This document shows, piece by piece, positions 1-8,989 of a DNA stretch of 64,000 bases. The notes below the pieces were generated by a model. That model did not search any database. It was not told where the DNA came from and was given only the letters and a program-made list of their open reading frames with translations. The translations under genes were made by a program, and so were the position numbers. Every line of letters begins with the position of its first letter. Position 1 is the first letter of the stretch. The stretch is from Rhodobacter viridis (GTDB lineage Bacteria > Pseudomonadota > Alphaproteobacteria > Rhodobacterales > Rhodobacteraceae), in the NCBI RefSeq assembly GCF_003217355.1, contig NZ_QJTK01000011.1:1-64000 (forward strand). The letters are read 5' to 3'.

Positions 1-114
1 GCAGGCATCGGCAAATGGATCGACTTCTACAACACGCAGCGCCCCCATTCGGCGCTTGGCGGAAGGACACCGGTTGAGGCCCATCAGGGCCAAGACCTAA
101 AGGCGGCGGTTTGA
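1..114 (+). pseudogene. IS3-family transposase OrfB, C-terminal end (cut by window edge)
   Basis: The frame opens at base 1 and ends at TGA 112-114. The last 37 residues carry the DDE integrase tail typical of IS3-family OrfB, with the motif FYNTQRPHSALGG followed by TPVEA. The catalytic residues lie outside the window, so it is not clear whether the element is intact. About 55 bases beyond the stop the sequence looks like an IS3-type terminal repeat ending near 170. Immediately after that begins an opposite-strand OrfA relic of the same family, so this element probably inserted into, or recombined with, an older copy. Confidence 0.8.
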
Positions 115-139
115 TCAACGGGCAAGCTTAGCAACGCCG

Positions 140-170
140 CAAATCTGTCCGGAAAACGGGGACCACCTCA
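140..170. repeat. probable terminal inverted repeat of the left IS3 element
   Basis: Read on the minus strand the segment starts TGAGGTGGTCCCCGTTTTCC and resembles IS3-family ends, which commonly begin TGA. It lies between the OrfB stop at 114 and the broken OrfA relic. The partner repeat is outside the window, so the call rests on position and general resemblance. Confidence 0.45.
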
Positions 171-518
171 CGCCACCGGTTCGAGTGACAGGATCGACGC
201 TGACGCTTTGCGGAGGATCTCGTTCGCCTGACGCAGCTCGCGGTTCTCGCGGTCCAGCGCCTTCATCCGCTCGGCCATCTCGCGGGAGATGCCCGCCCGC
301 TTGCCGCTCTCGACCTCGGCCGTCTTGACCCAGTCATTCAGGCTCTGCGGCGCACAGCCGATATTCGCGGCAAGCGGCATGACCGCCTGCTAGCGCGACC
401 CGTGCTGCCCGTTCGGCGATCCGCTTGAACCTATGGCGCGGTCCGCCGACCTGTCGAGGACAAGCCGCACCGCGCGTTCACGCACTTCGGGCGAAAACTT
501 GTTCCTCGTCTTGCTCAT
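171..518 (-). pseudogene. IS3-family transposase OrfA, nonsense mutation and 3' truncation
   Basis: From ATG at 518 the minus strand reads MSKTRNKFSPEVRERAVRLV, the usual N-terminus of IS3 OrfA with its helix-turn-helix. At codon 43 a TAG stop interrupts the frame at a place where relatives usually have Trp (SRWQAV). After it the same frame continues through IGCAPQSLNDWVK and the leucine-zipper segment RENRELRQANEILRKASA, then leaves the family pattern near 190 and meets the neighbouring IS end at about 170. It therefore carries an amber mutation and lacks its C-terminus, and it cannot support transposition. Its upstream end (546-571) looks like the other IS3 terminus and cuts into an IS66 tnpB relic. 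Confidence 0.8.
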
Positions 519-545
519 GATGCTCCATCCTACTCAGAAGTTGCC

Positions 546-571
546 GCCTCCGGCAAACCCGCCACGGTTCA
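546..571. repeat. outer end of the IS3 OrfA relic
   Basis: On the minus strand the segment begins TGAACC at 571 and contains GGGTTTGCCGGAGG, a common form of IS3-family termini. It sits 28 bases upstream of the orfA ATG. Exactly here the IS66 tnpB reading frame on the other side stops making family sense, which places the insertion point at 571/572. Confidence 0.5.
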
Positions 572-660
572 AACCGGGATCGCCCCGTCGAACGGGGCAA
601 GCTGGAACTGGCTCGCGACATGCGCCACCAACCCGTCCACGCCCTTGCGAAACGAGCGTT
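572..660 (-). pseudogene. IS66-family TnpB (Orf2) fragment
   Basis: In one minus-strand frame the sequence reads FRKGVDGLVAHVASQFQL followed by PFDGAI, the signature of the IS66 accessory protein TnpB (typically RKGFDGLAALV and DPFSGHLFVF). Only about 28 codons remain. The start region is deleted or frameshifted, and the 3' part was removed by the IS3 insertion at 571. It belongs to the same element as the tnpA relic upstream. Confidence 0.6.
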
Positions 661-717
661 GGGCGCCATTGGTTCAAGCCCAAGGACGAGCGATCGGCTC
701 GGTGGCGAGGGAAATGC

Positions 718-1154
718 GGTCGCTCGGGGTGTGGTAACTCATTGCGAGGCCCTCGACCCGACGCAGGATCTCGGCCAGCTGCTCGGTCGGAAAGTCACCG
801 CGCAGCGATATCTCGGCGTCGCCGATCCGGATCTGACAGGCGGCCGCGTCCGCGGCGCCCGTCTGCCTCGTGGCGCGCCGGTTCCGAAGGCGCCATCACC
901 TCGACGAACTGCGGAGCTTTGCCTTGCGGCCGCCCCCGACGCGACAGCTCGGGCAATTCGGCGCGCGCTCCTTTCGCGACCAGGGACTCGTTGGCGCCGA
1001 TCTCCTTGGCGACGGTGACGATCTTGGTGCCGGCCTCGATCTTCTTCACCGCCATCGCCTTGAGCTCATCGGGCCAGATCCGACGCTCGTTGTCGGCGGT
1101 GATCACCGGGCAACCCCAGACCACCACATCGCCGCCCTCACCCTCGTCCAACAT
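718..1154 (-). pseudogene. IS66-family TnpA (Orf1) relic, copy 1, frameshifted
   Basis: Reading from ATG at 1154, the frame gives a small helix-turn-helix protein (RIWPDELKAMAVKKIEAG, VAKEIGANESLVAKG) typical of IS66 Orf1. Near 845 the frame shifts; the usual C-terminus (CQIRIGDAEISLRGDF, then AEILRRVEGLA) continues in another frame. Almost the same N-terminal half, including upstream sequence out to about 1225, occurs at 29541-29874 in the same orientation. The two copies differ at scattered positions, so both are old. No transposase Orf3 of this element is visible. Confidence 0.7.
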
Positions 1155-1320
1155 CTCGACCGCCGTCGAACAGAGCGAGCATCGCAAAACCCTTATTTCA
1201 TTGGAACATCGGGTATAGGCACCGCTGACAATCGACCTTCCAAGATTGAGGACGCAAACCGGACGACCGCCACCGATGCGGGTGCCCGGGCCACCGTCCG
1301 GCCCACGGCACCGATGGCGG

Positions 1321-2385
1321 CTATCGTGTCACGGCCTGCCTGCGGAGCATCCTGAGGCAGGCTGCCTCGATCCGGAAGACCGCCTTGCGCAGCCCGAGGG
1401 CCGGCCTCTCGACGCAGATCCAGGAGAATGCCGCAAACGCGGCCGCGACGATCAGCGTCAGGATCGTGTTGGTGTACCAGTCGCGGGCGAAGGGCAGCGT
1501 CTGGTACAGCGCCTGCTGAATGACATAGCCGTAGAGATACATGCCATAGGAGTAATCTGCCCCCTGGATCACGAAGATCCGCCGCGGATTGCACAGGCCC
1601 AGATAGATCGTGATGTAGGGGATGCACAGGGTTACAAGCCCCCTCTGCTCCAGCAGCACGCCAGCGAAGGCGATCACAAGCACGCCCAGGAAGAGGCTTA
1701 GGTTCCAGGGCAGCTTGTGCCTGTAGTAATGGATCGAGATGCCGCCGAAGAAGGCGACGAGAAGGCGGGTGCCGCGTGGCACATGCTCGATGAAGTTGAA
1801 ACAGACCGCCCCGAAGACCATCGCCGCCACGAAGATAACCGGCCATTTGCGCGCCCCGATGAGCACCAGACCGGCCAGCGACAGGTAGCAGCCCAGTTCC
1901 CACGGCACGGTCCAGAGCTGGCTGTTGACGATCCCCGAGACCGGGTTGTCAAGGAACAGGCCCGGCAGCTTGTAGTGGATGTGTCCCAGGATATTGTAGA
2001 GATAGGTGAAGAACAGCGGGGAGGTGAAATATTCTCCCAACGGCGACTGGGTCAGCGTCGGCCCGAGAATGAACGCACTCAGCAGAACTTCCATCGCCAG
2101 CGCGGGATAGATGCGGATGACGCGCAGTCCCATGAACGAGATCAGGGTCTGGCATCTCTCGAGGCTTCCGGCCACCAAGAATCCGCTCAATGCGAAGAAC
2201 ATCCCGAGGATCATCGGAAAGAAAAGTTCTCCGAACACGCCGAGGGCGTCGAAAACCGCCCCGTAGCCAATTCCGGTCACGCTGAACGAATGCCAGACGA
2301 TAACCAGGGAGGCCAGCACGAGCCGCAGATAATCAAAGCCGGCAGGTCGGCTCACCGCTGCAAATCTTTGCTCGATCGTGATCAT
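1321..2385 (-). CDS. membrane acyltransferase, acyltransferase-3 family (OafA/NodX-like)
   Basis: A 354-residue integral membrane protein with about ten hydrophobic segments. Family marks are an early FDYLRLVLASLVIVWHSF with the conserved His, the FFALSGFLVAGSL segment, RVIRIYPAL, and a closing FSWICVERPALGLRK. This family moves acetyl or other acyl groups onto sugars of lipopolysaccharide, capsule or exopolysaccharide at the cytoplasmic membrane. The substrate cannot be told from sequence. The gene stands alone between an IS66 relic and an IS481 relic, so it may have arrived with the mobile elements, though its codon use is not strikingly foreign. Confidence 0.85.
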   Translation of the reverse strand: MITIEQRFAAVSRPAGFDYLRLVLASLVIVWHSFSVTGIGYGAVFDALGVFGELFFPMILGMFFALSGFLVAGSLERCQTLISFMGLRVIRIYPALAMEVLLSAFILGPTLTQSPLGEYFTSPLFFTYLYNILGHIHYKLPGLFLDNPVSGIVNSQLWTVPWELGCYLSLAGLVLIGARKWPVIFVAAMVFGAVCFNFIEHVPRGTRLLVAFFGGISIHYYRHKLPWNLSLFLGVLVIAFAGVLLEQRGLVTLCIPYITIYLGLCNPRRIFVIQGADYSYGMYLYGYVIQQALYQTLPFARDWYTNTILTLIVAAAFAAFSWICVERPALGLRKAVFRIEAACLRMLRRQAVTR

Positions 2386-2703
2386 TCAACTGCCCTGTAT
2401 CGAATTCACGCCGTTACCCAAATCCACGGCCAAAGCCGATCGAGGCATCGTCGGAAGGGATGCTGCCACGGGACGTCCTTTTCAACCTAGCATAGATGCG
2501 CTCTGCCGCCGAGCGTCTTATGGGTTGTGCTTGAACAGGGTCGATCACGCCCGCTCCGTGGGAGGGGAAATGACCGATCAGTCTCCTCAGCCCCCACCGA
2601 GGCGGGCCCCGGCGTCCTGTCCGCAGCGTCGCCGCAACGGAATATGCCACCTCAGCCGCATCGGCAGCGCCCGTGGAGAGAGCCGGGAGACGTTGACATC
2701 AGG
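2386..2703. other. intergenic region without a recognised gene
   Basis: This stretch of about 320 bases lies between the acyltransferase start and the left end of the IS481 element. It must hold the acyltransferase promoter, but no clear -35/-10 pair, operator or terminator was recognised, and no reading frame in it resembles a known protein. Confidence 0.5.
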
Positions 2704-2704
2704 C

Positions 2705-3810
2705 TAGGTGTTTGATCCCACGGTTTGATGGTGCGATCCTTTCGCAAGAATGGAAGGAAGCACTTTGGGACAAGTTCGTCATGGCAGCGCCATGATCGAG
2801 CCAGTGCGGCGCCATCGGTTCAAGGGCTGGCCCGAATGATCGCAAGCTTCGCTCGCGCAGCTGAGCCGGGAGCTCGGCATCAATCCGAAGACGGTGGCGA
2901 AGTGGCGCAAGCGCGCGACGGTCGAGGACATGTAGACCGGGCCGACGGAACCGCGGTCCACCGTGCTGACCGAGGCCGAAGAGGCGATGGTTGTCACATT
3001 CCGGCGGCACACGTTGCCGCCACTGGACGACTGTCTCTATGCCTTGCAGTCGTCGATCCCGCATCTGACACGGTCAGAGCTGCATCGGTACTTGCAGCGT
3101 CATGGCATCTCGCGCCTGCCGGATGTCGAAGGCGACAAGCCCAAGCGCCAGAAGTTCAAGCGCTACCCCATCGGCCCTCGCCAGCGGGTCTCGAACCGAT
3201 GGCGACCACGCAGGCTCGATCCACATCGACATCGCTGAGGTGCAGACGGCGGAGGGCAAGCTCTATCTGTTCGTCGGAATCGACCGGACTGCCAAGTTCG
3301 CTGTCACTCAACTCGTTGCAACTGCTGACAGAAAGACGGCCTGGGAGGTCCTGCCGCATATGCGCGAAGCCGTGCCCTACCAGGTCCACACGGTTCTGAC
3401 CGATAATGGCATCCAGTTCGCCGAGCGGCCCCGGAGCCGGAACCCCCTCTATTCCCGGCCAATGCGCTTCGCCGTTTCCGGGGCTTGCGCGGCCCCACAG
3501 GGGCCACGGTCCCCTCCAACTCTGCGAGGCCAACGGGATCGAGCATCGCCTGAGCAAACCACCCGAGAGGCGGTCAGGTCGAGCGGATGAACCGGACAAT
3601 CAAAGACGCCACCGTCAAACGCTTCCACGACGACAGTCACGATCCGTTGCGCACAGATCTCGCCGACGTCCTGGCAGCCTATAACTTCGCCCGCAGGCTC
3701 AAGACCCTCGGCGGCCTCACGCCCTACGAATACATCTGCAAGGTCTGGACCTCAGAGCCGGATCGATCCATCCTAAAGCCGAACCACCAGATGCCGGGAC
3801 TGAACACCTA
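2705..3810 (+). mobile_element. degenerate IS481-family insertion sequence
   Basis: Imperfect inverted repeats mark both ends: TAGGTGTTTGATCCC at 2705-2719, and its partner at 3796-3810 reading TAGGTGTTCAGTCCC on the other strand (12 of 15 match). Between them is a single transposase frame broken by several shifts. The transposase stop lies inside the right repeat, as is usual for compact IS elements. No target-site duplication was established. Confidence 0.75.
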
Positions 3811-3811
3811 A
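2765..3811 (+). pseudogene. IS481-family transposase, multiple frameshifts
   Basis: The product can be followed through three frames. It starts GQVRHGSA after a TTG at 2765 where relatives have ATG. A helix-turn-helix (SREFGINPKTVAKWRKRAT-like) and LTEAEEAMVVTFRRHTLPP-DDCLYALQ follow. The DDE core is split: HIDIAEVQTAEGKLYLFVGIDR then LTDNGIQFAE near 3230-3430. The C-terminal part is MNRTIKDATVKRFHDDSHD from about 3587 to the TAA at 3809-3811. An early TAG near 2934, shifts near 3180-3230 and a scrambled segment near 3430-3590 make it non-functional. Confidence 0.8.
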
Positions 3812-3828
3812 TTGCTCCGGAGGCCCGC

Positions 3829-5079
3829 ATGGACACGCTGCCGATCCTCGTTCCGCCCGTCCTGAACCTGGTGAGCGCGATCGCCGTGGGCGTGCTCATC
3901 GGCGCCGAGCGCGAGCGGCGCAAGGGCGAAGGACCGGCGCGCTCGCCTGCGGGGCTGCGCACCTTTGCCATCGCCTCGACCGCCGGGGCGGTGGCTTTCA
4001 GTCTGGGCGGGGGGATGCTTCTGGCCGTCGTCGCCGCCTCGGTCGCGGGGCTGCTGGCCGTGTCTTACGGCAAGCGGCCGCATCAGGACCCGGGGCTGAC
4101 CACGGAAATCGTGCTGCTGCTGACGGTGCTGCTGGGGGGGCTGTGCATCCCCGCGCCGCAGATGGCGGCGGCGATCGCCGTCACGGTGACAGTGCTGCTG
4201 CATCTCAAGGCCTGGCTGCACACCTTGGTCACGACGCTGATTTCCAAGGATGAGCTTGACGATACGCTGATCTTTGCCGCGGCGACGCTCGTCATCCTGC
4301 CGCTGGTGCCGGATCGGCCGATGGGGCCCTGGCTGGCGCTGAACCCGCATTCCCTGGGCATCGTGATCGTGCTGGTGATGGCGATCGGCGCGGCGGGCTA
4401 TCTGGCGGTGCGATTGTTCGGGGCGCGGTTCGGGCTGCCGCTTTCGGGGGCGCTTTCCGGTTTCGTCTCCAGCACCGCGACGATCGGCGCGATGGGGGCA
4501 CGGGCGCTGCAATCGCCCGAGATGCGGGCCGCCTGCGTCGCGGGGGCGGTGCTCTCGACCGTGGCGACGGTGCTGCAGATGGCGCTCGTGCTGGCGGCGG
4601 TCAGCCTGCCGACGCTGCGCCAGCTGATCCTGCCGCTGGTCTTTGCCGGGGGCACCGCCGTGGCCTACGGGGTGGTGCTGACGCTCGCGGCGATGCGCCA
4701 CCCCGCGCCCGAGACGCCCGGCCCCGGCAGCGCTTTCAGCCTGAAGACGGCGCTGATCTTCGGCACCGTGCTGGCGCTGGTGCTGGTCACCGCGGCCGGG
4801 TTGCAGGCAAATTTCGGCGGGTCCGGCGTGCTTCTGGCGGCGACGGCGGCGGGGCTGGTCGATACCCATGCCTCGGCGATCTCGGTGGCGACGCTGGTCG
4901 CGGCGGGCAAGGTCGCGCCCGAGGCGGCGGTGGTGCCGATCCTGGCCGGGCTGAGCGCGAATACGGCAACGAAGATCCTGGTGGCGGCGATCAGCGGCGG
5001 GCGTGGCTTTGCCCTGCGCGTCGTGCCGGGGCTGGTTCTGGTCATCCTTGCCGCTTGGGCGGGCAGTTTGCTCATGTGA
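3829..5079 (+). CDS. MgtC/SapB-type membrane protein with DUF4010 domain
   Basis: A 416-residue, very hydrophobic protein with about twelve membrane segments. The N-terminal third has the MgtC/SapB pattern (AIAVGVLIGAERERR, then SPAGLRTFAIAS with the conserved Arg-Thr). The rest matches the DUF4010 arrangement, including GLPLSGALSGFVSSTATIGAMG and a second such repeat (GLVDTHASAISVATL). MgtC relatives are linked to magnesium homeostasis and acid tolerance, but the substrate of the DUF4010 form is unknown. It starts 17 bases after the IS481 relic with GGAG-like bases ahead of ATG, so its original promoter may have been replaced. Confidence 0.8.
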   Translation: MDTLPILVPPVLNLVSAIAVGVLIGAERERRKGEGPARSPAGLRTFAIASTAGAVAFSLGGGMLLAVVAASVAGLLAVSYGKRPHQDPGLTTEIVLLLTVLLGGLCIPAPQMAAAIAVTVTVLLHLKAWLHTLVTTLISKDELDDTLIFAAATLVILPLVPDRPMGPWLALNPHSLGIVIVLVMAIGAAGYLAVRLFGARFGLPLSGALSGFVSSTATIGAMGARALQSPEMRAACVAGAVLSTVATVLQMALVLAAVSLPTLRQLILPLVFAGGTAVAYGVVLTLAAMRHPAPETPGPGSAFSLKTALIFGTVLALVLVTAAGLQANFGGSGVLLAATAAGLVDTHASAISVATLVAAGKVAPEAAVVPILAGLSANTATKILVAAISGGRGFALRVVPGLVLVILAAWAGSLLM

Positions 5080-5129
5080 TCGGATGGACCCGAAGCCGGG
5101 CACCGTCCCCCCCTGTGCCGTCGCAGGAT

Positions 5130-6296
5130 GTGGCATGTGGGTCGGCCTTCACACTTTTTCCCGGCGTCCGCATCAATGTCGGCAAGCGCGGCATCAGCAC
5201 GAGCATCGCGGTCCCGGGCGCATCCGTCAACGTCGGGCGACAGGGCGTCCGGGCGACGGTCGGGCTGCCCGGAACCGGATTGGGGTTCAGCACCACCGTC
5301 ATTCCGTTCACCTCATCGCCCGGAGCGGTGGAACTTGCGCCTTCCGCGCTTCCCCAGAACGCCCCGGCCTCGGCGAAAATCTACATGCCGGTCTCGGGGA
5401 TGAACGAGATCGCCAGCGCCTCGGTCGAGGTTCTGACCAGCACCTCGCTGCTGCCGTTGCGGGACATGATTGCGCAGGCGCGCGAGCAGCGGACGCAGGT
5501 CACTGCGGATCTGAAGGAGGCGAAGGACGCCGAGGCGGCGCAGCAAAACGAGCTGCATCGCCGCCGCCGAAGCCTGTTCCGCTGGTTTTACAAACGACGC
5601 ATCGCCGAGCTTGAGGTCGAGTTGCCCGTGACCCAAGCCGAGGTCGCAAGGCTGATCGCCTGGGAGGGCAGCACGAAGATCGACGTGACCTTCGAGTCCG
5701 GGGATGCCGCGCAGCGCGCCTATGCGGAGATGGTCCGGCTGTTCGAGGCGCTGCGTCAGAGCGCGAAGAAATGGGATGTCACCTCTCACAGGGCGGCGAA
5801 CCGGGTGGCGGAGCGCACAACGGCGAGCCGCGTCATCGACCGTCATCCGGTCCGGTTGGAGTTCAGCGCGACGGATCTGATCCGTTTCCCCGGGCGCGCG
5901 ATGCGCTTCGAGAACGTCAACGGCGACGACATCCTGATCTATCCCGGTGTAGCGGTCATCCCGCGCGTGGATGGCGCTTTCGCGCTGATCGACATTCGAG
6001 AACTCTCGATTTCGGCGGGAAATTCGCCCTTTCAGGAGGAAGACGGCGTTCCGAAGGATGCCGAGGTCATCGGCCACACCTGGGCCAAGGCGAACAAGGA
6101 CGGCTCGCCCGATCGGCGGTTCAAGGACAACCATCAGATCCCGATCTGCCGTTACGGCCGTCTGACGTTTCAGTCCGGGTCCGGCGTGACGGAGGAATAC
6201 ATGTTCTCGAACGCAGCGGCGGCCGAGGCCTTCGCGGCCGCGGTCGCAAGATATCAGGTGGCGCTCGCAGAGAGTGATGGGTCCTCGGAGCCGTGA
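5130..6296 (+). CDS. DUF4236-domain protein
   Basis: The N-terminal 45 residues carry the DUF4236 signature: LFPGVRINVGKRGISTSI, then VPGASVNVGRQGVRATVGLP and GTGLGFST. A charged coiled-coil stretch follows around residues 110-165 (LREQRTQVTADLKEAKDAE) with a basic RRRRSLFRWFYKRRI patch. The rest is globular and unassigned. The start is uncertain. GTG at 5130 begins close to the domain as in relatives, but lacks a good ribosome site; an in-frame ATG at 5055 overlaps the upstream gene. The function of the domain is unknown. Confidence 0.65.
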   Translation: MACGSAFTLFPGVRINVGKRGISTSIAVPGASVNVGRQGVRATVGLPGTGLGFSTTVIPFTSSPGAVELAPSALPQNAPASAKIYMPVSGMNEIASASVEVLTSTSLLPLRDMIAQAREQRTQVTADLKEAKDAEAAQQNELHRRRRSLFRWFYKRRIAELEVELPVTQAEVARLIAWEGSTKIDVTFESGDAAQRAYAEMVRLFEALRQSAKKWDVTSHRAANRVAERTTASRVIDRHPVRLEFSATDLIRFPGRAMRFENVNGDDILIYPGVAVIPRVDGAFALIDIRELSISAGNSPFQEEDGVPKDAEVIGHTWAKANKDGSPDRRFKDNHQIPICRYGRLTFQSGSGVTEEYMFSNAAAAEAFAAAVARYQVALAESDGSSEP

Positions 6297-6785
6297 GCCG
6301 GGGAGAAAGAGGTGCCATGAGCGCGAGCCAAAACAGGAGGAAAACGGGCCTGCACAGGGATGCGTAACCGCTGAGAATCGCGGAATTGACGATGCGCACT
6401 GCGAGATCGACGGATCAGGCCCTGAGCGGCCGGTCGGCCCTTCCTGCGCATGGGGCCGAAGCGGCCGCTTGAGCGTGCCGCAGCGAGATGCGTACGCAGC
6501 CCCTTACTGCCCGACGTGCGTGCCGCAGCGCAACAGTTGTGATGACGCGACGTAGGGTAAGCGGACCGTGTGCTTGCCGCAACGCCTCCGTCAAAAGCGG
6601 TCGAAGCGGTCCCTTCCAACCGGATGGGCACCTGTGAAGATAAACGGGGCTGCAGGCCGTCACCAGAGCGCGGCGCCGCAAATGCGAAGACATGTCGATC
6701 CGAGCGGATTTTTCTCTTCGCAACTTTCTTGCAGATTGCGTGCCAAGTGATGTCCCGGCGAAGCCGATCACGGGATCGTGAGGGG
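6297..6785. other. long intergenic region, no gene recognised
   Basis: Almost 490 bases separate the DUF4236 gene from the molybdenum box ahead of exbB. Short open frames exist on both strands but none shows a domain, a convincing ribosome site or a recognisable relative. It probably holds the promoter for the exbB-exbD-tonB operon at its right edge and otherwise decayed sequence. Confidence 0.5.
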
Positions 6786-6786
6786 C

Positions 6787-6818
6787 AATCGCTATATATT
6801 CAGACTGCATATCGTTAA
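6787..6818. promoter_or_regulatory. molybdenum box (ModE/MopAB-type) upstream of exbB
   Basis: The left half ATCGCTATATA (6788-6798) equals the half-site known for R. capsulatus MopA/MopB boxes. The core obeys CGCTAT (6790-6795), 13 bases, ATATCG (6809-6814). It lies about 60 bases upstream of the exbB start, where a promoter is expected. Four other sites in this window share the same spacing. Repression by molybdate-loaded MopA/MopB is the natural reading but is inferred. Confidence 0.65.
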
Positions 6819-6876
6819 CCTTTTGTATCACCCCTCGTCATTCCGGCTTCGTGGGTCGCAAGCGGCAGGCAAGACC

Positions 6877-7674
6877 ATGAAATTCCTCCTCGTCCTCCTC
6901 CTTGTCGGGCTGCCAGTCGCACTCTCGGCACAGACCCTTCCGCCGACACCGACGCCCGCACAGATCGTCGCCGCGCCCGTGATCGGGACCACCCCGCTCA
7001 CCCTCAAAGACATGTTCGCGACGGCGCATCCGCTGGTGCAAGGCGTGATGGCGCTTCTGGCCGGTGCGGCGCTGCTGACCTGGACGGTGGCCCTGGTCAA
7101 ATCTGTGGAACTCGCGCTGGCCCGCGCAAGGGTGCGCCGCGCCGCGCGCGCCATCCGCGCGGCCGACAGCCTCGAAGCGGCGGCTCTGGCCCTTGCGCAT
7201 CGGCTCGACCCGGCCAGTTTTCTTGCCAACGCCGCCCAAGCCGAGGTGCTGCGCTCTGAACCTGCGCTCGCCTTGGCCGGGACGGCGGGGCTGAAGGAGC
7301 GCGTGGCCTCGATCGCCCTGCGCACCGAGGCGCAGGCGGCGGCGCGGCTGCGCCGTGGCATCGGTCTGTTGGCGACGATCGGCGCCACCGCCCCCTTCGT
7401 TGGCCTTTTCGGCACGGTCTGGGGCATCATGAACGCCTTTGTCGGCATTGCCGATGCCCGCTCGACCAACCTCGCCATCGTCGCCCCCGGCATTGCCGAG
7501 GCGCTTCTGGCCACCGCCGCAGGCCTTGGCGCGGCGATCCCGGCGGTGGTGCTTTACAACCTCTTCGTGCGCGCCCTCGCGGGGTGGAGGCTGGCGCTGG
7601 CCGATGCCGGGGCGGGGGTGGAACGGCTGTTGTCGCGCGATCTCGACTTTCGCGTCGGGGGCGGGCCGCGATGA
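6877..7674 (+). CDS. exbB: ExbB-type energy transducer (MotA/TolQ/ExbB channel)
   Basis: A 265-residue inner-membrane protein. ATG at 6877 is preferred over upstream starts because it begins a signal-like MKFLLVLLLVGLPVALSAQ. A membrane segment lies around residues 50-72, and the conserved MotA/TolQ/ExbB block is GIGLLATIGATAPFVGLFGTVWGIMNAF, with a last membrane segment at APGIAEALLATAAGLGAAIPAVVLYN. With ExbD it forms the proton channel that powers TonB. Its stop overlaps the exbD start (ATGA), and exbD overlaps tonB in the same way, so the three are one operon. The molybdenum box at 6787-6818 is unusual for a tonB system. Confidence 0.9.
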   Translation: MKFLLVLLLVGLPVALSAQTLPPTPTPAQIVAAPVIGTTPLTLKDMFATAHPLVQGVMALLAGAALLTWTVALVKSVELALARARVRRAARAIRAADSLEAAALALAHRLDPASFLANAAQAEVLRSEPALALAGTAGLKERVASIALRTEAQAAARLRRGIGLLATIGATAPFVGLFGTVWGIMNAFVGIADARSTNLAIVAPGIAEALLATAAGLGAAIPAVVLYNLFVRALAGWRLALADAGAGVERLLSRDLDFRVGGGPR

Positions 7675-8102
7675 TCCGTCCCGGCGCCGAGGACGGCGAC
7701 ATGGACGAGGCGCATGAGATCAACGTGACGCCCTTCATCGATGTGATGTTGGTGCTGACGATCATCTTCATGGTGGCCGCACCGCTTTCGACGGTCGATG
7801 TGCCGCTCGATCTGCCGCCGTCCGGTGCGGCCCCCGCCGAGCGCCCGGACATTCCCATTTTCCTGAGCCTCGACAAAGCTTTGACCCTGCATCTGGCAAA
7901 TGAGGACGTGCCGCGCGAGCGCCTTGGCGCGGCGCTTGAGGCGGCGACGGCGGGAGATCATGACACCCGCATCTTTCTGCGCGCAGACCGGGCGGTGGCC
8001 TATGGCGATCTGATGGCGGTGATGGATCTGCTGCGCGCGGCGGGATTTTTCAAGGTGGCGCTGGTCGGGCTCGAGGCGGTGCCGGATGGCAACGCGCCAT
8101 GA
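7671..8102 (+). CDS. exbD: ExbD-type energy transducer
   Basis: A 143-residue protein with one N-terminal membrane segment and a periplasmic domain. The family core HEINVTPFIDVMLVLTIIFMV includes the proton-pathway Asp in PFIDV. The start at 7671 overlaps the exbB stop by four bases (ATGA). The periplasmic part ends RAAGFFKVALVGLEAVP as in other ExbD proteins. It works with ExbB to energise TonB. Confidence 0.9.
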   Translation: MIRPGAEDGDMDEAHEINVTPFIDVMLVLTIIFMVAAPLSTVDVPLDLPPSGAAPAERPDIPIFLSLDKALTLHLANEDVPRERLGAALEAATAGDHDTRIFLRADRAVAYGDLMAVMDLLRAAGFFKVALVGLEAVPDGNAP

Positions 8103-8953
8103 CGGCGAGCGGGGATTGGCTGGCCGCCGTTGACGCGCAGGCGCGGCGGGGCGAGGTGTTGTTGTGGCCGCTCGCGGCAGGGATCGTCGCGGCGCTTGCG
8201 GCGGCGGCCTCGGTGGCGCTGCTGCAGGCAGACGCACGGTTCGGGCGCGAGACGGCGCCCCCCGAGGCGGTCTATCTTCAGCTTGATGGCGGCGACGGCC
8301 CGTCTGCCGCCGTGGCCGCGCCCGAGGCTGCGCCAAGCCCCCCGATGACGACGCCCCCGCGCCCCGCCCCTGCGGTGACCGGGCAGACGGAGGATGCCGC
8401 GCCGGAGAGGGCGCCCCATCCCGCGCCGATCCCCGATCCGGTCGTGCCGATCCTGCTTCCAAGCCCGCTGGTGCCGGAGGCCGTGCCAAGTCTGCCTGCG
8501 CCGCCGAAATCGCAGGGGACGAAACGTCCCCCCAAAGCCGCGACGGCAAAGCCCACGCCCGGAAAACACCGCAAGCGCCCCGACACCTCGAAACCGAAAG
8601 CGGCGGCGCCTGCCGCCGCGTCTGCGGTCGCGCGCGCGGGAGCGGGTCTAGGCAGCGGCGCGGCACCGCAAGGTGCTGCGGCAAGCCTCACGGCGCGATG
8701 GGGGGCGCAGATCCGCTCCCGGATCGAACGGGCGGCCGAGGGCGGCGGGGCGACGGGAACGGTCGGGCTGCGGCTGACGCTCTCGCAGACGGGGCGGCTT
8801 GCCGGGGCGGCGGTGGCGCGATCTTCGGGCAATCCGGTGCTGGATCGGATGGCACTTCGGGCGGTGAAAAGGGCGGGTCCTTTCCCCGCTGCCCCCGTGG
8901 GGCTTCCCGGCGCGCGTTTCGCCTTCACCCTCTCGATCCGGTTTCGGGAATAA
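8099..8953 (+). CDS. tonB: TonB-family protein
   Basis: A 284-residue protein with an N-terminal membrane anchor (about residues 22-45), a long Pro/Ala/Lys-rich periplasm-spanning linker (residues 60-185) and a C-terminal TonB domain. The domain is seen in WGAQIRSRIERAAEG, VGLRLTLSQTGRLAGAAV, SSGNPVLDRMALRAVKRAGP and RFAFTLSIRFRE. It starts within the exbD stop (ATGA). It transfers energy to outer-membrane receptors, and the receptor gene 2 kb downstream under a matching molybdenum box is the obvious partner. The gap before the next gene is short and convergent. Confidence 0.9.
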   Translation: MTASGDWLAAVDAQARRGEVLLWPLAAGIVAALAAAASVALLQADARFGRETAPPEAVYLQLDGGDGPSAAVAAPEAAPSPPMTTPPRPAPAVTGQTEDAAPERAPHPAPIPDPVVPILLPSPLVPEAVPSLPAPPKSQGTKRPPKAATAKPTPGKHRKRPDTSKPKAAAPAAASAVARAGAGLGSGAAPQGAAASLTARWGAQIRSRIERAAEGGGATGTVGLRLTLSQTGRLAGAAVARSSGNPVLDRMALRAVKRAGPFPAAPVGLPGARFAFTLSIRFRE

Positions 8954-8989
8954 CGGGCGGCCGCGGCGCAAGCCCGGCCGCCCGCAGTA

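Noticed and set aside
3808-5136. A long minus-strand open frame of over 400 codons opposite the MgtC-like gene.
   Set aside because: Its composition is Arg/Gln/His-rich and lacks any domain. It mirrors a membrane-protein gene with proper codon bias on the plus strand.
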